IMG/VR virus record: IMGVR_UViG_3300028030_000018
Span: 1 to 47,828 of that record
DNA length: 47,828 nt
Direction: 5' to 3' (one strand)
Source: a virus
The notes under the pieces were generated by a model. It saw only the letters and a list, made by a program, of their open reading frames with translations, was not told where the DNA came from and did not search any database. This document shows positions 1 to 9,476 of this stretch, piece by piece. The position numbers and the translations under genes were made by a program. Numbering within the stretch: the stretch's first letter is position 1; the number at the start of each line of letters is the position of its first letter.

Positions 1-216
1 GGTCAATATTAGCCGTTTATGCAATATCATCAATACTATCAATACCATCAATGCCAGCTCTACATCAATACTATCAATGCCATCAATGCCAGCTCTACAT
101 CAATACTATCAATACCATCAATGCCAGCTCTACATCAATACTATCAATGCCAGCTCTACAACAATGCCAGCTCTACAACAATGCCAGCTCTACAACAATG
201 CCAGCTCTGCATCAAC
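1..216. repeat. Left-end minisatellite, part of terminal redundancy
   Basis: After a unique stretch (1-26) the sequence is built from 9-bp units of the ATCAATACT/ATCAATACC type, interleaved with 17-bp units of the type CAATGCCAGCTCTACAA (four tandem copies near 140-214). Bases 1-115 are identical to 47577-47691. Reading frames through the array give only low-complexity Q/Y/H/N/S peptides without a ribosome site, so it is not coding. Candidates are a direct terminal repeat, a packaging or replication iteron cluster, or the join of a circular map. Confidence 0.85.
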
Positions 217-680
217 ACCTTGCACACAAGAACACTAAGAAACTCTGTCATCTGGACACTCCCCTTTGTAATGTCAATCCGCAACAATCTTCAACAATCG
301 ATGCCAATAACAACTCAACATTTTATAATGGCTAACCTCCATTATGTTTAATGTAGAATGTCAAAGTTCAAATTAAATGGTTAAATGCTAATCAATCCTA
401 TATTAATTATCCAATCATAAATGTAAATTAAAAGCAAAAAAAGTTATATATATAAAAAAAATGATATATGTTTTCACACCGCGAGTAAAGCATTGTTTTT
501 CAATGGTTTGCGAGGTAACTGAAAGTAATCTGACCGGAATTTTTCGCGTCAGTTAACTTTAAGTTACAAAAAAAAATCTCTATGAGTCCTAATTATCTCT
601 TAATCGTAATATATACGGCTAATATTGGATATGACATGGCTACTGATGTGCATTAAAGATTTGTTTTTATTTTTTACATT
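217..680. other. Non-coding AT-rich left region
   Basis: No convincing gene is present. The stretch holds A/T runs, a small hairpin with CATTG/CAATG arms near 493-507 and a TAACTT/AAGTTA dyad near 557-569 followed by a run of A. It separates the terminal array from the first promoter and may hold control sites, but I see no recognisable motif. Confidence 0.5.
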
Positions 681-713
681 TTAAGGTGGTTTTAAGGTAA
701 AATATGCTATAAT
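680..713 (+). promoter_or_regulatory. Promoter for the replication operon
   Basis: TATAAT lies at 708-713, extended by TATGC. Upstream TTTAAGG occurs twice (about 680-697). The block TTTAAGG-AAA-TATGCTATAAT is nearly identical to the one at 16519-16540 upstream of another + strand gene, and resembles those at 4538 and 8794. A -35 box is not evident. The conserved flanks argue for a real promoter family. Confidence 0.7.
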
Positions 714-800
714 TATAAATAGATAATATTTGTAGGCCTGTTTAATCCTAGCAAGCCTTGTCTTTTAGCTGGTTTGGCCACCATCGCTCTAAGGGACAAA

Positions 801-863
801 ATGTTTAATAGTGTCAAGAGGCTGGTCGTGATATTCTTACATGGCTGGTCATCTACTCAGTGA
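801..863 (+). CDS. Possible 20-residue leader peptide
   Basis: An ATG preceded by AAGGGACAAA opens a 20-codon frame (MFNSVKRLVVIFLHGWSSTQ) inside the roughly 190-nt leader between the promoter at 708 and the primase-helicase start at 907. It could be an attenuating or coupling leader peptide, or chance. The leader also contains a repeated GGCTGGTC (near 821 and 844) and GGCC arms that could pair. Support is only the ribosome-site match and position. Confidence 0.25.
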   Translation: MFNSVKRLVVIFLHGWSSTQ

Positions 864-906
864 CATGCCTCCAAATATGTCTTGACATTTTCATAGGATT
901 TAATAA

Positions 907-3900
907 ATGATAAATTATACCTGTTTTAAGAATAATGCTTATGGATTGAAGCATAAAATGGTGCCTCCCGGGGTTGAATTTAGTGTGTGCAGGGTTGCTA
1001 CATTTGCTGAATTTGTTACCGATATGATGCAGTCCAACACTGTGATGCCTTTTGTACCACGTAACAAGAAAATAAGTCACGGATATATCAGTAGTCGTGA
1101 TAAAACCTATCCTGTGTATTCCAGTTCTGGTGAGTCTATCGGTGTGGTACTGAGACGAACATCTGAATTATTTAAAAACACAAGTGGATTATTATACATT
1201 GACTTTGATATGCATCTACTGATGGAAGTGTTTTATACACTTATGCATCGTTACAATCTTAAACCACCAAAACACTACACCCCTTCAATTGATCGTATCT
1301 CAGGTGCTAATTCCTTAAGTGGTGAGGATGGTTTACCATATGTGGATGAAAATACTATAAAAGATATACTGTTAATGGCCGGACTTGACATACACAGACA
1401 CAATCACCTCATATACAAAAGTACATCATACGGTAAAGAGATAACTGATAAAACTGATAAAACTGATATGTTTAGTACGCATAAAACAAATATGCATTGT
1501 TGGTTTGAGCTGCACTCTGCTGTGTCAGTGGATAGACTGGCTAAGATTGTTGAACGGATGTTCTCATTTATACCAAACATCAAAGGTGTTGATCGTCAAT
1601 CAAGGATACAAACAAAACCATACATGCCTGATTACGCTGTATATTCCTCTGTGAGGTTAATGTTCCAGGGAGAGTTGACCGATGATAGGATAATATCGGT
1701 TAAAACAGATGGGGCTAAACTACCTCAATTGTCCTATTTAACGAAAAAAACCAAGTTACATGAGACACCACTCATAGAGCTGTACGAGGATATAGGTAGA
1801 TTTAGTAAAAATGTGGATACCTATAATATGTTTAGTGACAAACACATGACATCTGAGGAGTTCGCCCAATACATGAAGCATAGAGAGCATAGAATGGCTA
1901 CAAGGCAACTGTACCTGGATGATATGGTGTATATAGATAACAAACCCAAAGCAACATATGCTGAGATGCGCGACACACTCAAAGAGTCATACACTAATAA
2001 AAACACCTCACTATTTGTTGAGAGGGCAGAGGACATCACCCTTAACATATCAGACATAAACGACCCACTCAGCGGTAAAAAGGACAACTGCTACCTCGTG
2101 ATAAAACCTGACGATTCAATGAAAGTGTGTCATTTCTCCGAAGGGGTGTGGTACTCAGTTATAAACAAACCTAGAGCACACAAAACCATAACTATAGACA
2201 GATACATACCTACACAGACATGGTTGACTAAGATACACAAAACTAGTTATGCTCTTAAGTCACCTACGGGTACAGGTAAAACATATTATATGATACAAAT
2301 AGCTCTGAGTTTACTCTGTAATGATAAAAGTACCAAAATTGTGTGGACTGTACCAGACTATGCCGCATTGTACTCAATAGCTGAAGAAGTTAAAAAACAA
2401 ATCGATAAACAAACCAAATTTATAGCTCTCACAGCAAGTAAACATAAATGGGTTGATTACGAAGAGAATGATTTTATACTCGTTACACCTGATAAGTTAC
2501 AAGGTGATATGCTCAAGTACACCAAACATTTAGCTACTAGTTCACCTATGCTAATACCTATGCATGGAGGGCGCATATATGATTATGATTTTAGTAAATG
2601 GACTTTTATAATAGATGAGGTGCATAATGTGTTTATGAATGCTGATAGTAAAGTGAACCAATTTATGTTTTATCGCATAATAAATAGGGAGGTTAATTTT
2701 GATAATCTTATAGTAATGAGTGCCGATTTACCACTAGATTATCTACCCAATCAGCATGAGATTGGACATTTAAAACCTAAATACACCATGAGTGAATCAA
2801 ATACGCAAAATGATACAAACTGTGTACCAGGGACAAATACACACAAACACATCGACTTCATAATAGATGAATATACGCTAAAAACACCGAGGGCGGTAAC
2901 AGTCCAACATAACTTCCCCTGGAGGGAGATACTAAACAGTGACAAAGCCCTGGTGCTCAGCCCCACACCCAATAAAGCGATAGGTGTTTATCAGGAATTA
3001 AAAGATAATAAACCACACGCTAATATACAGTTATATTTGGGTTTGCCCCGGAATGCGGGTGAGACAAGTGTGCAAACCTATAAAAAAGATGATGGTACAT
3101 TGGTGGAGTATACGCGTCCATCACATGACGAGTTGGAGAATGCTGATTTTGTGGTGGCTACTGCACTTACGGCAGGTACATCCCTATCCACTGCATTCGA
3201 CTACGCTGTTGTGGATATGGTAGGGTCACCTCATCAACTCATAAATGCTGTGGTTGAGGTACAAAAACTATCCAGGGCGCGTCACAGCGCAGTGAAAAGA
3301 GTGTTGGTGATACCCGAAACACGCTTTGATAACCGTGTTCAGATACCCAAACTGCGTCTCACAGACCCTGCAACGGAGATGAATGCAGTGGATTATATGC
3401 TATCTAGGCATTTAGGTGTAAATAGACACTTAACAGATGTACTCTCTATACAGCCTCAGGCGCCACAAGAAGAGATAGAGATATTAGAGGTTAAAACTGA
3501 GATAAGTCACTTGAACCCCGCGTATAAAAAACACCTGCCCGACGCACACGCAAGACAAATTAAAACAGGTAAACCGCCTATACCCACAACCGCTTTCGAT
3601 ATATTGCGTAGTATCACAACACACTACATGGCTACGATCAGAGATGCTGTGAGAGTTAAATCACGGTACACTACCACACATGATGGTTTTGAGCATTTTT
3701 ATATAAAGACACCCGTTGTGGATTGTGGAGGGCTTGGTAAAGAACATATAGAGCTGGTTAAACAAATTAAGAAATGGTGTAAAACAACCACATATTCAAA
3801 TTTTGAGAAGTTTATGAGCTCACCTCCAACCAGACTACATCCTGATATTATGAAATGTGAACCTTTTAAAGATCTAAATCACTTAAATCTCAAAACCGCT

Positions 3901-4530
3901 ATAGATAAAGTACAACAAGACTACAGAAAAGTGGTTATTCCCGAATCGCCCACCTGCGACCCTAGGTTAGGTTTGTTACCAAAAGAGTACATAGAACATC
4001 CGGAGCTGGTACCTCATCTGAAATGGACAAAATCATTTACACAATTGATGAAGCAAAATCCACAGATAGCGGCCAAAGCTATCACACAAAACAATCTATT
4101 CTGTAGAGCTGATAGTAAATTTGTGTTAAATGCGCTCGACCCTGATACATATTATCCTATAAATAAACTGAGAACATTGTTGGGTTCACTCATAAAACAG
4201 CAAAAAACCAAGAAAGCAATGGAGTCAATGCGCAGAGACCCAAGAAAAGCATTAGAGAAACTAGGTAGGGTGACTTACTTCCGTATAACCAGAAGTGAGC
4301 AAACCAAGACATCAACGGTGGACTGTGTACTCACAACAACAACCAGACATACATTTGAACAACTAACACGCTATAACGCTAAGAAGACAACACATCTGTG
4401 TTTTAAATTAGGGTGGTTCGATTTAGATGATCTTTCTATTGTGGAGAGTGGTACGAATATAGACACACCCAATCTGGACACTCATGAAGAAAATAAAAAC
4501 AAATCCCTATTTAAGCAAACTTTAATATAA
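907..4530 (+). CDS. AEP primase / SF2 helicase fusion
   Basis: Large replication protein of 1207 residues. The N-terminal part has archaeo-eukaryotic primase signatures: the DxD metal motif YIDFD at 97-101, a motif II histidine at H197 (MHCWFEL), and a motif III-like DYAVYSSVR at 242-250. The central part is a superfamily 2 helicase: Walker A SPTGTGKT at 452-459, DEVH box at 570-573, VMSAD near 603-607 and motif VI QKLSRAR at 786-792. The C-terminal 350 residues are unassigned. It would prime and unwind at the phage origin, replacing a DnaB/DnaG pair, and resembles herpesvirus UL9-type origin-binding helicases in motif style. Start is supported by AGGATT 8 nt upstream. First gene after the promoter at 708. 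Confidence 0.85.
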   Translation: MINYTCFKNNAYGLKHKMVPPGVEFSVCRVATFAEFVTDMMQSNTVMPFVPRNKKISHGYISSRDKTYPVYSSSGESIGVVLRRTSELFKNTSGLLYIDFDMHLLMEVFYTLMHRYNLKPPKHYTPSIDRISGANSLSGEDGLPYVDENTIKDILLMAGLDIHRHNHLIYKSTSYGKEITDKTDKTDMFSTHKTNMHCWFELHSAVSVDRLAKIVERMFSFIPNIKGVDRQSRIQTKPYMPDYAVYSSVRLMFQGELTDDRIISVKTDGAKLPQLSYLTKKTKLHETPLIELYEDIGRFSKNVDTYNMFSDKHMTSEEFAQYMKHREHRMATRQLYLDDMVYIDNKPKATYAEMRDTLKESYTNKNTSLFVERAEDITLNISDINDPLSGKKDNCYLVIKPDDSMKVCHFSEGVWYSVINKPRAHKTITIDRYIPTQTWLTKIHKTSYALKSPTGTGKTYYMIQIALSLLCNDKSTKIVWTVPDYAALYSIAEEVKKQIDKQTKFIALTASKHKWVDYEENDFILVTPDKLQGDMLKYTKHLATSSPMLIPMHGGRIYDYDFSKWTFIIDEVHNVFMNADSKVNQFMFYRIINREVNFDNLIVMSADLPLDYLPNQHEIGHLKPKYTMSESNTQNDTNCVPGTNTHKHIDFIIDEYTLKTPRAVTVQHNFPWREILNSDKALVLSPTPNKAIGVYQELKDNKPHANIQLYLGLPRNAGETSVQTYKKDDGTLVEYTRPSHDELENADFVVATALTAGTSLSTAFDYAVVDMVGSPHQLINAVVEVQKLSRARHSAVKRVLVIPETRFDNRVQIPKLRLTDPATEMNAVDYMLSRHLGVNRHLTDVLSIQPQAPQEEIEILEVKTEISHLNPAYKKHLPDAHARQIKTGKPPIPTTAFDILRSITTHYMATIRDAVRVKSRYTTTHDGFEHFYIKTPVVDCGGLGKEHIELVKQIKKWCKTTTYSNFEKFMSSPPTRLHPDIMKCEPFKDLNHLNLKTAIDKVQQDYRKVVIPESPTCDPRLGLLPKEYIEHPELVPHLKWTKSFTQLMKQNPQIAAKAITQNNLFCRADSKFVLNALDPDTYYPINKLRTLLGSLIKQQKTKKAMESMRRDPRKALEKLGRVTYFRITRSEQTKTSTVDCVLTTTTRHTFEQLTRYNAKKTTHLCFKLGWFDLDDLSIVESGTNIDTPNLDTHEENKNKSLFKQTLI

Positions 4531-4560
4531 ATTATGATATAATATGATATCTAAAAAATA
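4531..4560 (+). promoter_or_regulatory. Promoter before the exonuclease gene
   Basis: TATAAT at 4538-4543 in the context ATTATGATATAATATGATAT, matching the phage's recurrent promoter. It sits immediately after the primase-helicase stop and would drive the exonuclease and polymerase genes. Confidence 0.65.
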
Positions 4561-4597
4561 ATTAGATAAATAATATGAAGTCCAATTATTTTTAGAT
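4549..4597. promoter_or_regulatory. Inverted repeat and direct repeat in 5' UTR
   Basis: ATCTAAAAAATAATT (from 4549) and AATTATTTTTAGAT (ending 4597) form a long dyad with one extra A. TAGATAAATAATA occurs twice (4563 and 4592). The dyad lies just downstream of the promoter at 4538 and could be an operator, an mRNA hairpin or a terminator-like stem. Confidence 0.4.
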
Positions 4598-4619
4598 AAA
4601 TAATAAGAAAGGAACAAAC

Positions 4620-5267
4620 ATGAACAAGTATATGTTTATAACAGATTTTGAAACTACAGGGTTAAACCCTCTACGACATGCGCCTATACAGATGGCCTAC
4701 CAGATAGTGGACACGCAGATGAACACACTAATAAAAAGAGTTATTAAGATACAGCCCTTCCAGGGTGCTGAGGTAGATGCACAGGCATTGACATTTAACG
4801 GATTCAAACTTAATAAAACCGAAACCAGCACAGATAACCTCAACTACGCTAATGGTGTTTATACACACGCTGACGAATCAGGTATGTTAAAAACTGAGAG
4901 GGAGGCCGTGATGATGCTTATAAGTGATGTTAAACAATACATAGATACACTAGATAGAAACAGCAACCTAACACCGTGTGCTTACAATGCTCCGTTTGAT
5001 ATAGGGTTTTTGGAGGCTATGCTCAATAGACAGCATAAACGCTATCAGACATACTTCAACCGTAATGCGGTAGATCCACTGGCTGTGCTACGAATGTTGA
5101 AATGGTTTGGCGCTGTACCAACACAAAATCTAAAACTGCCTACAATATACCAAGCCATAACAGGTAAGGTGTTAACCAACGCACACGATGCAGGTGCTGA
5201 TGTGGAGGCATGCAGAGTTGTCCTCAAATCAGTTAAACAAGACTTCAGATCAGTTAAACAAGGATAG
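4620..5267 (+). CDS. DEDDh 3'-5' exonuclease (DnaQ-like)
   Basis: A 215-residue exonuclease of the DnaQ/ribonuclease T fold. Exo I is DFETTG with D9 and E11, Exo II is NAPFDIGFLEAML with D127, and Exo III is HDAGAD with H189 and D194, so all four metal ligands and the general-base histidine are present. It probably proofreads or degrades 3' ends during phage replication. The downstream polymerase also carries its own 3'-5' exonuclease domain. The start follows AAGAAAGGAACAAAC, a leader almost identical to that of the polymerase gene at 5575. The stop is 8 nt before the next start. Confidence 0.88.
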   Translation: MNKYMFITDFETTGLNPLRHAPIQMAYQIVDTQMNTLIKRVIKIQPFQGAEVDAQALTFNGFKLNKTETSTDNLNYANGVYTHADESGMLKTEREAVMMLISDVKQYIDTLDRNSNLTPCAYNAPFDIGFLEAMLNRQHKRYQTYFNRNAVDPLAVLRMLKWFGAVPTQNLKLPTIYQAITGKVLTNAHDAGADVEACRVVLKSVKQDFRSVKQG

Positions 5268-5275
5268 GACATATC

Positions 5276-5560
5276 ATGGCTTACACAAACGAACAATTAG
5301 AAGAACTAAGTAAGAAAGATCCCAAGGATTTAAATCCTTCGGAGTTTTTACATGTGTATAGATATGGTAAGAGGGATGTGAGCAGTACCACCAAACGCTT
5401 AAATTCAGATGCAGAGTTGTATGAGGTGTTTAAAAATGATCCTAAGTCGCAGGTGTCAGCTAATCAATTTAAGCTAGCTGTGGGCAGAGCGGGACTATCC
5501 ATTTCACATGCTAGAGCGTCCAGATTATACACACAATTCAAGAGCTACGAAAATAAATAA
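5276..5560 (+). CDS. Small basic protein with HTH-like C-terminal domain
   Basis: A 94-residue protein of unknown function between the exonuclease and polymerase genes. Its C-terminal half (SQVSANQFKLAVGRAGLSI then SHARASRLYTQF) resembles short segments in the products at 8834 and 43796: a helix, a turn, then an S-[IC]-S-[QH]-[AS]-R motif and a second helix. This may be a small DNA-binding helix-turn-helix. AGGA lies 9 nt before the ATG. Position suggests a replication accessory role, by inference only. Confidence 0.6.
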   Translation: MAYTNEQLEELSKKDPKDLNPSEFLHVYRYGKRDVSSTTKRLNSDAELYEVFKNDPKSQVSANQFKLAVGRAGLSISHARASRLYTQFKSYENK

Positions 5561-5574
5561 GAAAGGAACAAACA

Positions 5575-7575
5575 ATGGCATCGTCATTAACAACGCAAGA
5601 CATTACAGGACCCTACGAGCATTCATATTTTAGATATATGATGGATAAACCGGTTGATTTAACGAGGGAGACACACCCCTGCCACCTCAACCATAACAAG
5701 CCCCTTATGATAGATGTGGAGACACATAAGAAAGATTATACAGGTTTGCGGTTGGTGCAGTTGTATCAAGAAGACTGGCCTCAAGCAGTATTGTTTGATA
5801 TCAACCACACACCTTTTGGTGAGCTGTACAGTTATATTAAAGATATACATATTGTATCACACTTGAGTACAATGGAGTTGAGTGTGGCTCAGAACGCCCT
5901 AGGCATCACAACCAATCCTTTTACTAAGTTTTCGGACACATTTCTATTAGCTCGTAGAGGGTTGTACAATAAAATAGATGCTTTTAGTCTGGATGTAGTA
6001 GCTGCTCATATACATGGTACGGATTATTATAAAGATTATGCTGCATCCCTAGGATTAACATCTACACAAGTCAAAAGTTACAAAAAATATATGCAGCGTA
6101 GTTTCTTGGATACTCCTAAATCAGATAAGAAAAATAAACCACTGAAAGAGGAACAACTTGTGTACGCCGCATTGGATGTACTTGTAATGCCTGCAATTTA
6201 CGACGCTCTCAAACAATATGAGAAGGAGTTCATAATCAGACTTGACTATCTGTTTATAAACCACTGTATACAATATCAGCATAATGGATTACCTCTGGAT
6301 TTAGAAGCGTGGGACCTACATATGCAACAACAACAAGATAAGATAGTTAAGGCTCAAGGGATACTACCCGAGGGATTTAATCCGCGTAGTTATGTGCAAG
6401 TAAGAAAAATATTGTATTCTAATGAGTCAGATGATACATATCTAGCACAAGTAATGGATGGGTCTGATTATGTTCAATCAGGTAATTTAGCTGTGGAGCA
6501 GTTCGCAGATGACCCTGATTATATGGAATATAGAAAGAGTATAGCGGCAGCTATTAGAGACTATAGAGGAGCTATGAAGCGCATAGAGTATTTAAAAGCA
6601 TATAAGAATCAATATGATAGATTTGGTGTAGTTAAAGGGTATATAAGTCCTCGTACCATGTCAGGTAGATTAGCGGGTGACGAGGTTAACATGCTTAACA
6701 TGCCGCGTTCACTTAAAAATTTATTTGGATATCCTAAAGATTCAGATAAGAGACTCATCTACGCTGATTATTCCCAACTCGAGTTGCGTATGACAGCCGC
6801 CGTCCTTAATGAAGAAGCTATGATACACAAATATGAAAATGACGAAGATTTACATACATACGCAGGATCAAAACTATATGAGAAGAATGTGGAAGATGTC
6901 AGTTACGCGGAGCGTTTTATAGGTAAATTCTTTAACTTCTCAGCTACTTATGGGGCTGGTGTAGCTAGACTGTGTGCTATGTTAATTAAGCAAGCAGGTA
7001 TATATATGAGTGAAGATGAGATGCGTCCTCTACACCGTAAATGGAAACAAACATTTCCAGGTATAGCCCACTGGCATAGACGTAATGGACGCTCTAGCAC
7101 AAATGAAGATGTTACATTACTAGGGCGTTATTACAAAGCAAAAATGTACACAGATTTAAATGCTATTAAAATGCAGGGTAGTGCCTCTGAGGTGTTTAAA
7201 CTGGCTCACCTCTATATGATGAAAAACGACGCTACTATCCGTATAGGTGCCGCTGTGCATGACTCCTTTGCACCCTTGACAGATAAAGTACATGCTTATA
7301 ATCAGGCTGTGGTGGTGGGTTGCTGCATGGTAACAGCTTGGTTTGAAGTAATTAAGAATGCAGCATACCCTACACTCAAAATGCCGACAGAGGTTTACAT
7401 CGGACATAACTGGGGAGCCATTGACAATGATGGTCAGTATGAGGAAAAAATATTGTTCTCAGGTACATATGACAGTTATCTAAAAATACAAAATATAGTA
7501 GTTAATGGCGGTATATACGCGCATATTAAAGAAATTACGCGTGATGCTGTAGAATATCACATAACAACACCGTAA
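5575..7575 (+). CDS. polA: DNA polymerase I (family A)
   Basis: A 666-residue replicative polymerase. The 3'-5' exonuclease domain has MIDVET (D47, E49) and a YAALD Exo III motif; its Exo II motif is degenerate (HLSTMEL, Glu where Asp is usual). The polymerase domain has motif A YADYSQLELR with D398, an O-helix with R447, K451, F455, Y459 and G460, and motif C VHDSF with D563. There is no N-terminal 5' nuclease domain; that activity is supplied by the gene at 7600. Phe at 455 corresponds to E. coli F762. Same GAAAGGAACAAACA leader as the exonuclease gene. Confidence 0.95.
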   Translation: MASSLTTQDITGPYEHSYFRYMMDKPVDLTRETHPCHLNHNKPLMIDVETHKKDYTGLRLVQLYQEDWPQAVLFDINHTPFGELYSYIKDIHIVSHLSTMELSVAQNALGITTNPFTKFSDTFLLARRGLYNKIDAFSLDVVAAHIHGTDYYKDYAASLGLTSTQVKSYKKYMQRSFLDTPKSDKKNKPLKEEQLVYAALDVLVMPAIYDALKQYEKEFIIRLDYLFINHCIQYQHNGLPLDLEAWDLHMQQQQDKIVKAQGILPEGFNPRSYVQVRKILYSNESDDTYLAQVMDGSDYVQSGNLAVEQFADDPDYMEYRKSIAAAIRDYRGAMKRIEYLKAYKNQYDRFGVVKGYISPRTMSGRLAGDEVNMLNMPRSLKNLFGYPKDSDKRLIYADYSQLELRMTAAVLNEEAMIHKYENDEDLHTYAGSKLYEKNVEDVSYAERFIGKFFNFSATYGAGVARLCAMLIKQAGIYMSEDEMRPLHRKWKQTFPGIAHWHRRNGRSSTNEDVTLLGRYYKAKMYTDLNAIKMQGSASEVFKLAHLYMMKNDATIRIGAAVHDSFAPLTDKVHAYNQAVVVGCCMVTAWFEVIKNAAYPTLKMPTEVYIGHNWGAIDNDGQYEEKILFSGTYDSYLKIQNIVVNGGIYAHIKEITRDAVEYHITTP

Positions 7576-7599
7576 TTATGTAATTTTAAAGGATTCAAA

Positions 7600-8775
7600 A
7601 TGATTTTTAAAGAACAACAAGTATTAGGACCGGGTGAGCTCTCAGAGGAGCAAGCCCAACAACTACAACAGGTAACGCCAATAGGTATGCCTGATATGGA
7701 TACTTACATTCCATGGCTGGATGATAAACCTACAGAGGAGAAAAAACCACTGTTTAAAGAGGTGGAGGCCGAGGTTCCTATAACAAGAGAAATACATTTT
7801 GTTATAGACGCTGATAGTTTGGTATATAAGGCTGGTTATGTAGGTGCACGCGACTATCCTGAAGAGCACGCAAACACAGGCGGTTTATTTAAAGAAGTTA
7901 CACGCTCAGTTTTAGACAACCAAATAGATATACTAAATAACATGATAAGTGGTATTACAAGAGACGCGTCAGAGCATCTCAAGAAGAAAGGTGTAGGTAT
8001 CCACACGGTGACACTGCTCATTACACCTAGAGAAGAGATGAGAGATAGACTAGGTTTAGCGCCTAACTTCAGATACGCTCTTGTAGATAAATATAATGAA
8101 GCGGAGCAAGAGCTTTATGATATAATGAACAGTCGGTTGGCTGAAGATGAAAAACCATTCACATACACACCTATACCAGCGTATAAGGCAGGGCGTAAAA
8201 ACATGACACCTCCACCTAACATAGCGGAGATGATGGATTATCTGTATGATGTTAAGCGTGTTAATGGGTTAGATGTACAGACCATAGCGGCGGATGGCTG
8301 TGAAGCGGATGATTTAGCTTATGGTATGAAGGTTGACGCTGTTGAAGATGTTGTGCTGGCTGTTATAGATAAAGATATATTATACGGTACACCTTCAGGT
8401 GAGATAGGCCATTTTAATTTCAACTCAAGGGAGCTAGTACACACCGCGGATGATGAAGCCAACCTATTTTATTACAGACAATGCATTGTGGGTGACTCAA
8501 GTGATGGTATTAAAGGTTTGTATCGTTGTGGTAAGGTAGCGGCTGAAAAAACATTGCCTGAATGGACTTCGCATGAAGATGCGTGGGCTCGTACACTTGA
8601 GTTATTCATGTCAAAAAACTCATCAGAGCGATATGCTATGTTGATGATGCGATTAGTTAATTTAGGACAGATAGGCACAGATGGTGAGATTCATTTATGG
8701 GAACCGCCTCATTCAGAAGATTTTAAGAAAACAAAAAATACAAATTCAGCAAAAAATTTACATAAATTCAGCTGA
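7600..8775 (+). CDS. 5'-3' exonuclease / flap nuclease, T7 gp6-like
   Basis: A 391-residue PIN-fold nuclease. Acidic metal ligands appear in order: VIDADS (D70, D72), DGCEADD (E235, D237, D238), VIDKD (D257, D259) and GDSSDG (D299, D302), the last followed by a helix-hairpin-helix-like GIKGLYRCGKVAAEK. The conserved YKAGRK segment is near residue 190. It would remove RNA primers and resect 5' ends, complementing the polymerase at 5575. About 60 N-terminal residues are an unassigned acidic extension. The start follows AAAGGATTCAAA. Family assignment is firm; exact substrate is inferred. Confidence 0.85.
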   Translation: MIFKEQQVLGPGELSEEQAQQLQQVTPIGMPDMDTYIPWLDDKPTEEKKPLFKEVEAEVPITREIHFVIDADSLVYKAGYVGARDYPEEHANTGGLFKEVTRSVLDNQIDILNNMISGITRDASEHLKKKGVGIHTVTLLITPREEMRDRLGLAPNFRYALVDKYNEAEQELYDIMNSRLAEDEKPFTYTPIPAYKAGRKNMTPPPNIAEMMDYLYDVKRVNGLDVQTIAADGCEADDLAYGMKVDAVEDVVLAVIDKDILYGTPSGEIGHFNFNSRELVHTADDEANLFYYRQCIVGDSSDGIKGLYRCGKVAAEKTLPEWTSHEDAWARTLELFMSKNSSERYAMLMMRLVNLGQIGTDGEIHLWEPPHSEDFKKTKNTNSAKNLHKFS

Positions 8776-8812
8776 TTTTAAGCAAAAACATGTTATAATA
8801 TGACATATAAAA
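8765..8812 (+). promoter_or_regulatory. Promoter for the DNA-modification operon
   Basis: TATAAT at 8794-8799 follows TTCAGCTGATTTTAAGC and CAAAAACATGT. The block AGCAAAAACATGTTAT is repeated upstream of the major capsid gene (minus strand, 37833-37853), and TTCAGCTGATTTTA recurs upstream of the gene starting at 46841. The downstream ATGACATATAAA is shared with several other phage promoters. Confidence 0.75.
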
Positions 8813-8833
8813 AATAAATAAAGGATAAACAAA

Positions 8834-9355
8834 ATGCCAAGTACAAAACAAAGCAAACCTGTCAATTCAAACCCGCTCAATAAGAAACCAAGTGGTGCTA
8901 GTGTTAAAGACACTAAACCAAGCACTGATGTTAAAGATACTAAACCAGTTGTAGATACTAAACCACCTAGAAAGGGAGCACCTGTAGGTACATCAAATGA
9001 AGTGTTCATTGAGTTACTACCTGATGAGAGAATTTCAAGACATAAAGCATTGGAGTTTGTTAGAAGTTTAGGTTTAGGTTGTTCACAAGCTAGAATGGCT
9101 ACTATTTTGGAAATGAAATATGGGCCCGCACCTGAAAGAAAAAGAGGTGGTAGCAGCGCGTCAAACGCATCTAAACTTGAAAGAGAACAAAAGAGAAGAG
9201 AAGCTGAGGCTAAAGCACTTGAGCTTGTAAGAGCTAAAAGAGAGCTAGCTGCTAAGGAAGGCAAAGCGGTGGAAGGTTACGCTCCTAAGGTAATTGTAGC
9301 CGTACAAGACACAATACCAGAAGATGAAGCACCAAAAGATGAGGACACTAAATAG
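8834..9355 (+). CDS. Unknown protein with Lys/Pro-rich N-terminus and helical C-terminus
   Basis: A 173-residue protein not recognised. Residues 1-50 are low complexity with a repeated DTKP motif. Residues 52-90 hold the same small putative HTH-like segment as the products at 5276 and 43796 (ERISRHKALEFVRSLG then CSQARMATI). The rest is a charged helix (KLEREQKRREAEAKALELVR) and an acidic tail. It is the first gene after the promoter at 8794, a place where abundant DNA-binding proteins are common, but no function is shown. Confidence 0.7.
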   Translation: MPSTKQSKPVNSNPLNKKPSGASVKDTKPSTDVKDTKPVVDTKPPRKGAPVGTSNEVFIELLPDERISRHKALEFVRSLGLGCSQARMATILEMKYGPAPERKRGGSSASNASKLEREQKRREAEAKALELVRAKRELAAKEGKAVEGYAPKVIVAVQDTIPEDEAPKDEDTK

Positions 9356-9361
9356 TCCACG

Positions 9362-9405
9362 AGCATACCCAGTATGCTTGTTGAAGCCCATATTGTATGA
9401 GCTTC
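9362..9405 (+). other. Two consecutive RNA hairpins
   Basis: Just after the stop of the preceding gene lie AGCATAC/GTATGCT (9362-9378, 7-bp stem) and GAAGC-CATA/TATG-GCTTC (9383-9405, 9 bp with one mismatch). No U-run follows, so these are more likely mRNA processing or stability elements than terminators. They belong to a 191-nt gene-free leader that also holds the tRNA-like element at 9477. Confidence 0.5.
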
Positions 9406-9476
9406 ACCAAGTATATTCGTTTAAGCGTGATAAATTATCCTGTTCCTTTCGTAGCATGGGCGGATATACTTACTAT

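Noticed and set aside
19-351. Open frames of 94-110 codons through the left repeat array
   Set aside because: They translate minisatellite units into low-complexity peptides, lack a ribosome site and occur in two frames at once.
557-580. Intrinsic terminator at TAACTTTAAGTTA followed by a run of A
   Set aside because: The homopolymer is A on the plus strand and precedes the dyad on the minus strand, so it suits neither direction.
8758-9264. 168-codon minus-strand frame opposite the 8834 gene
   Set aside because: It is the antisense of a real gene with its own promoter and ribosome site; leucine/serine-rich shadow composition.
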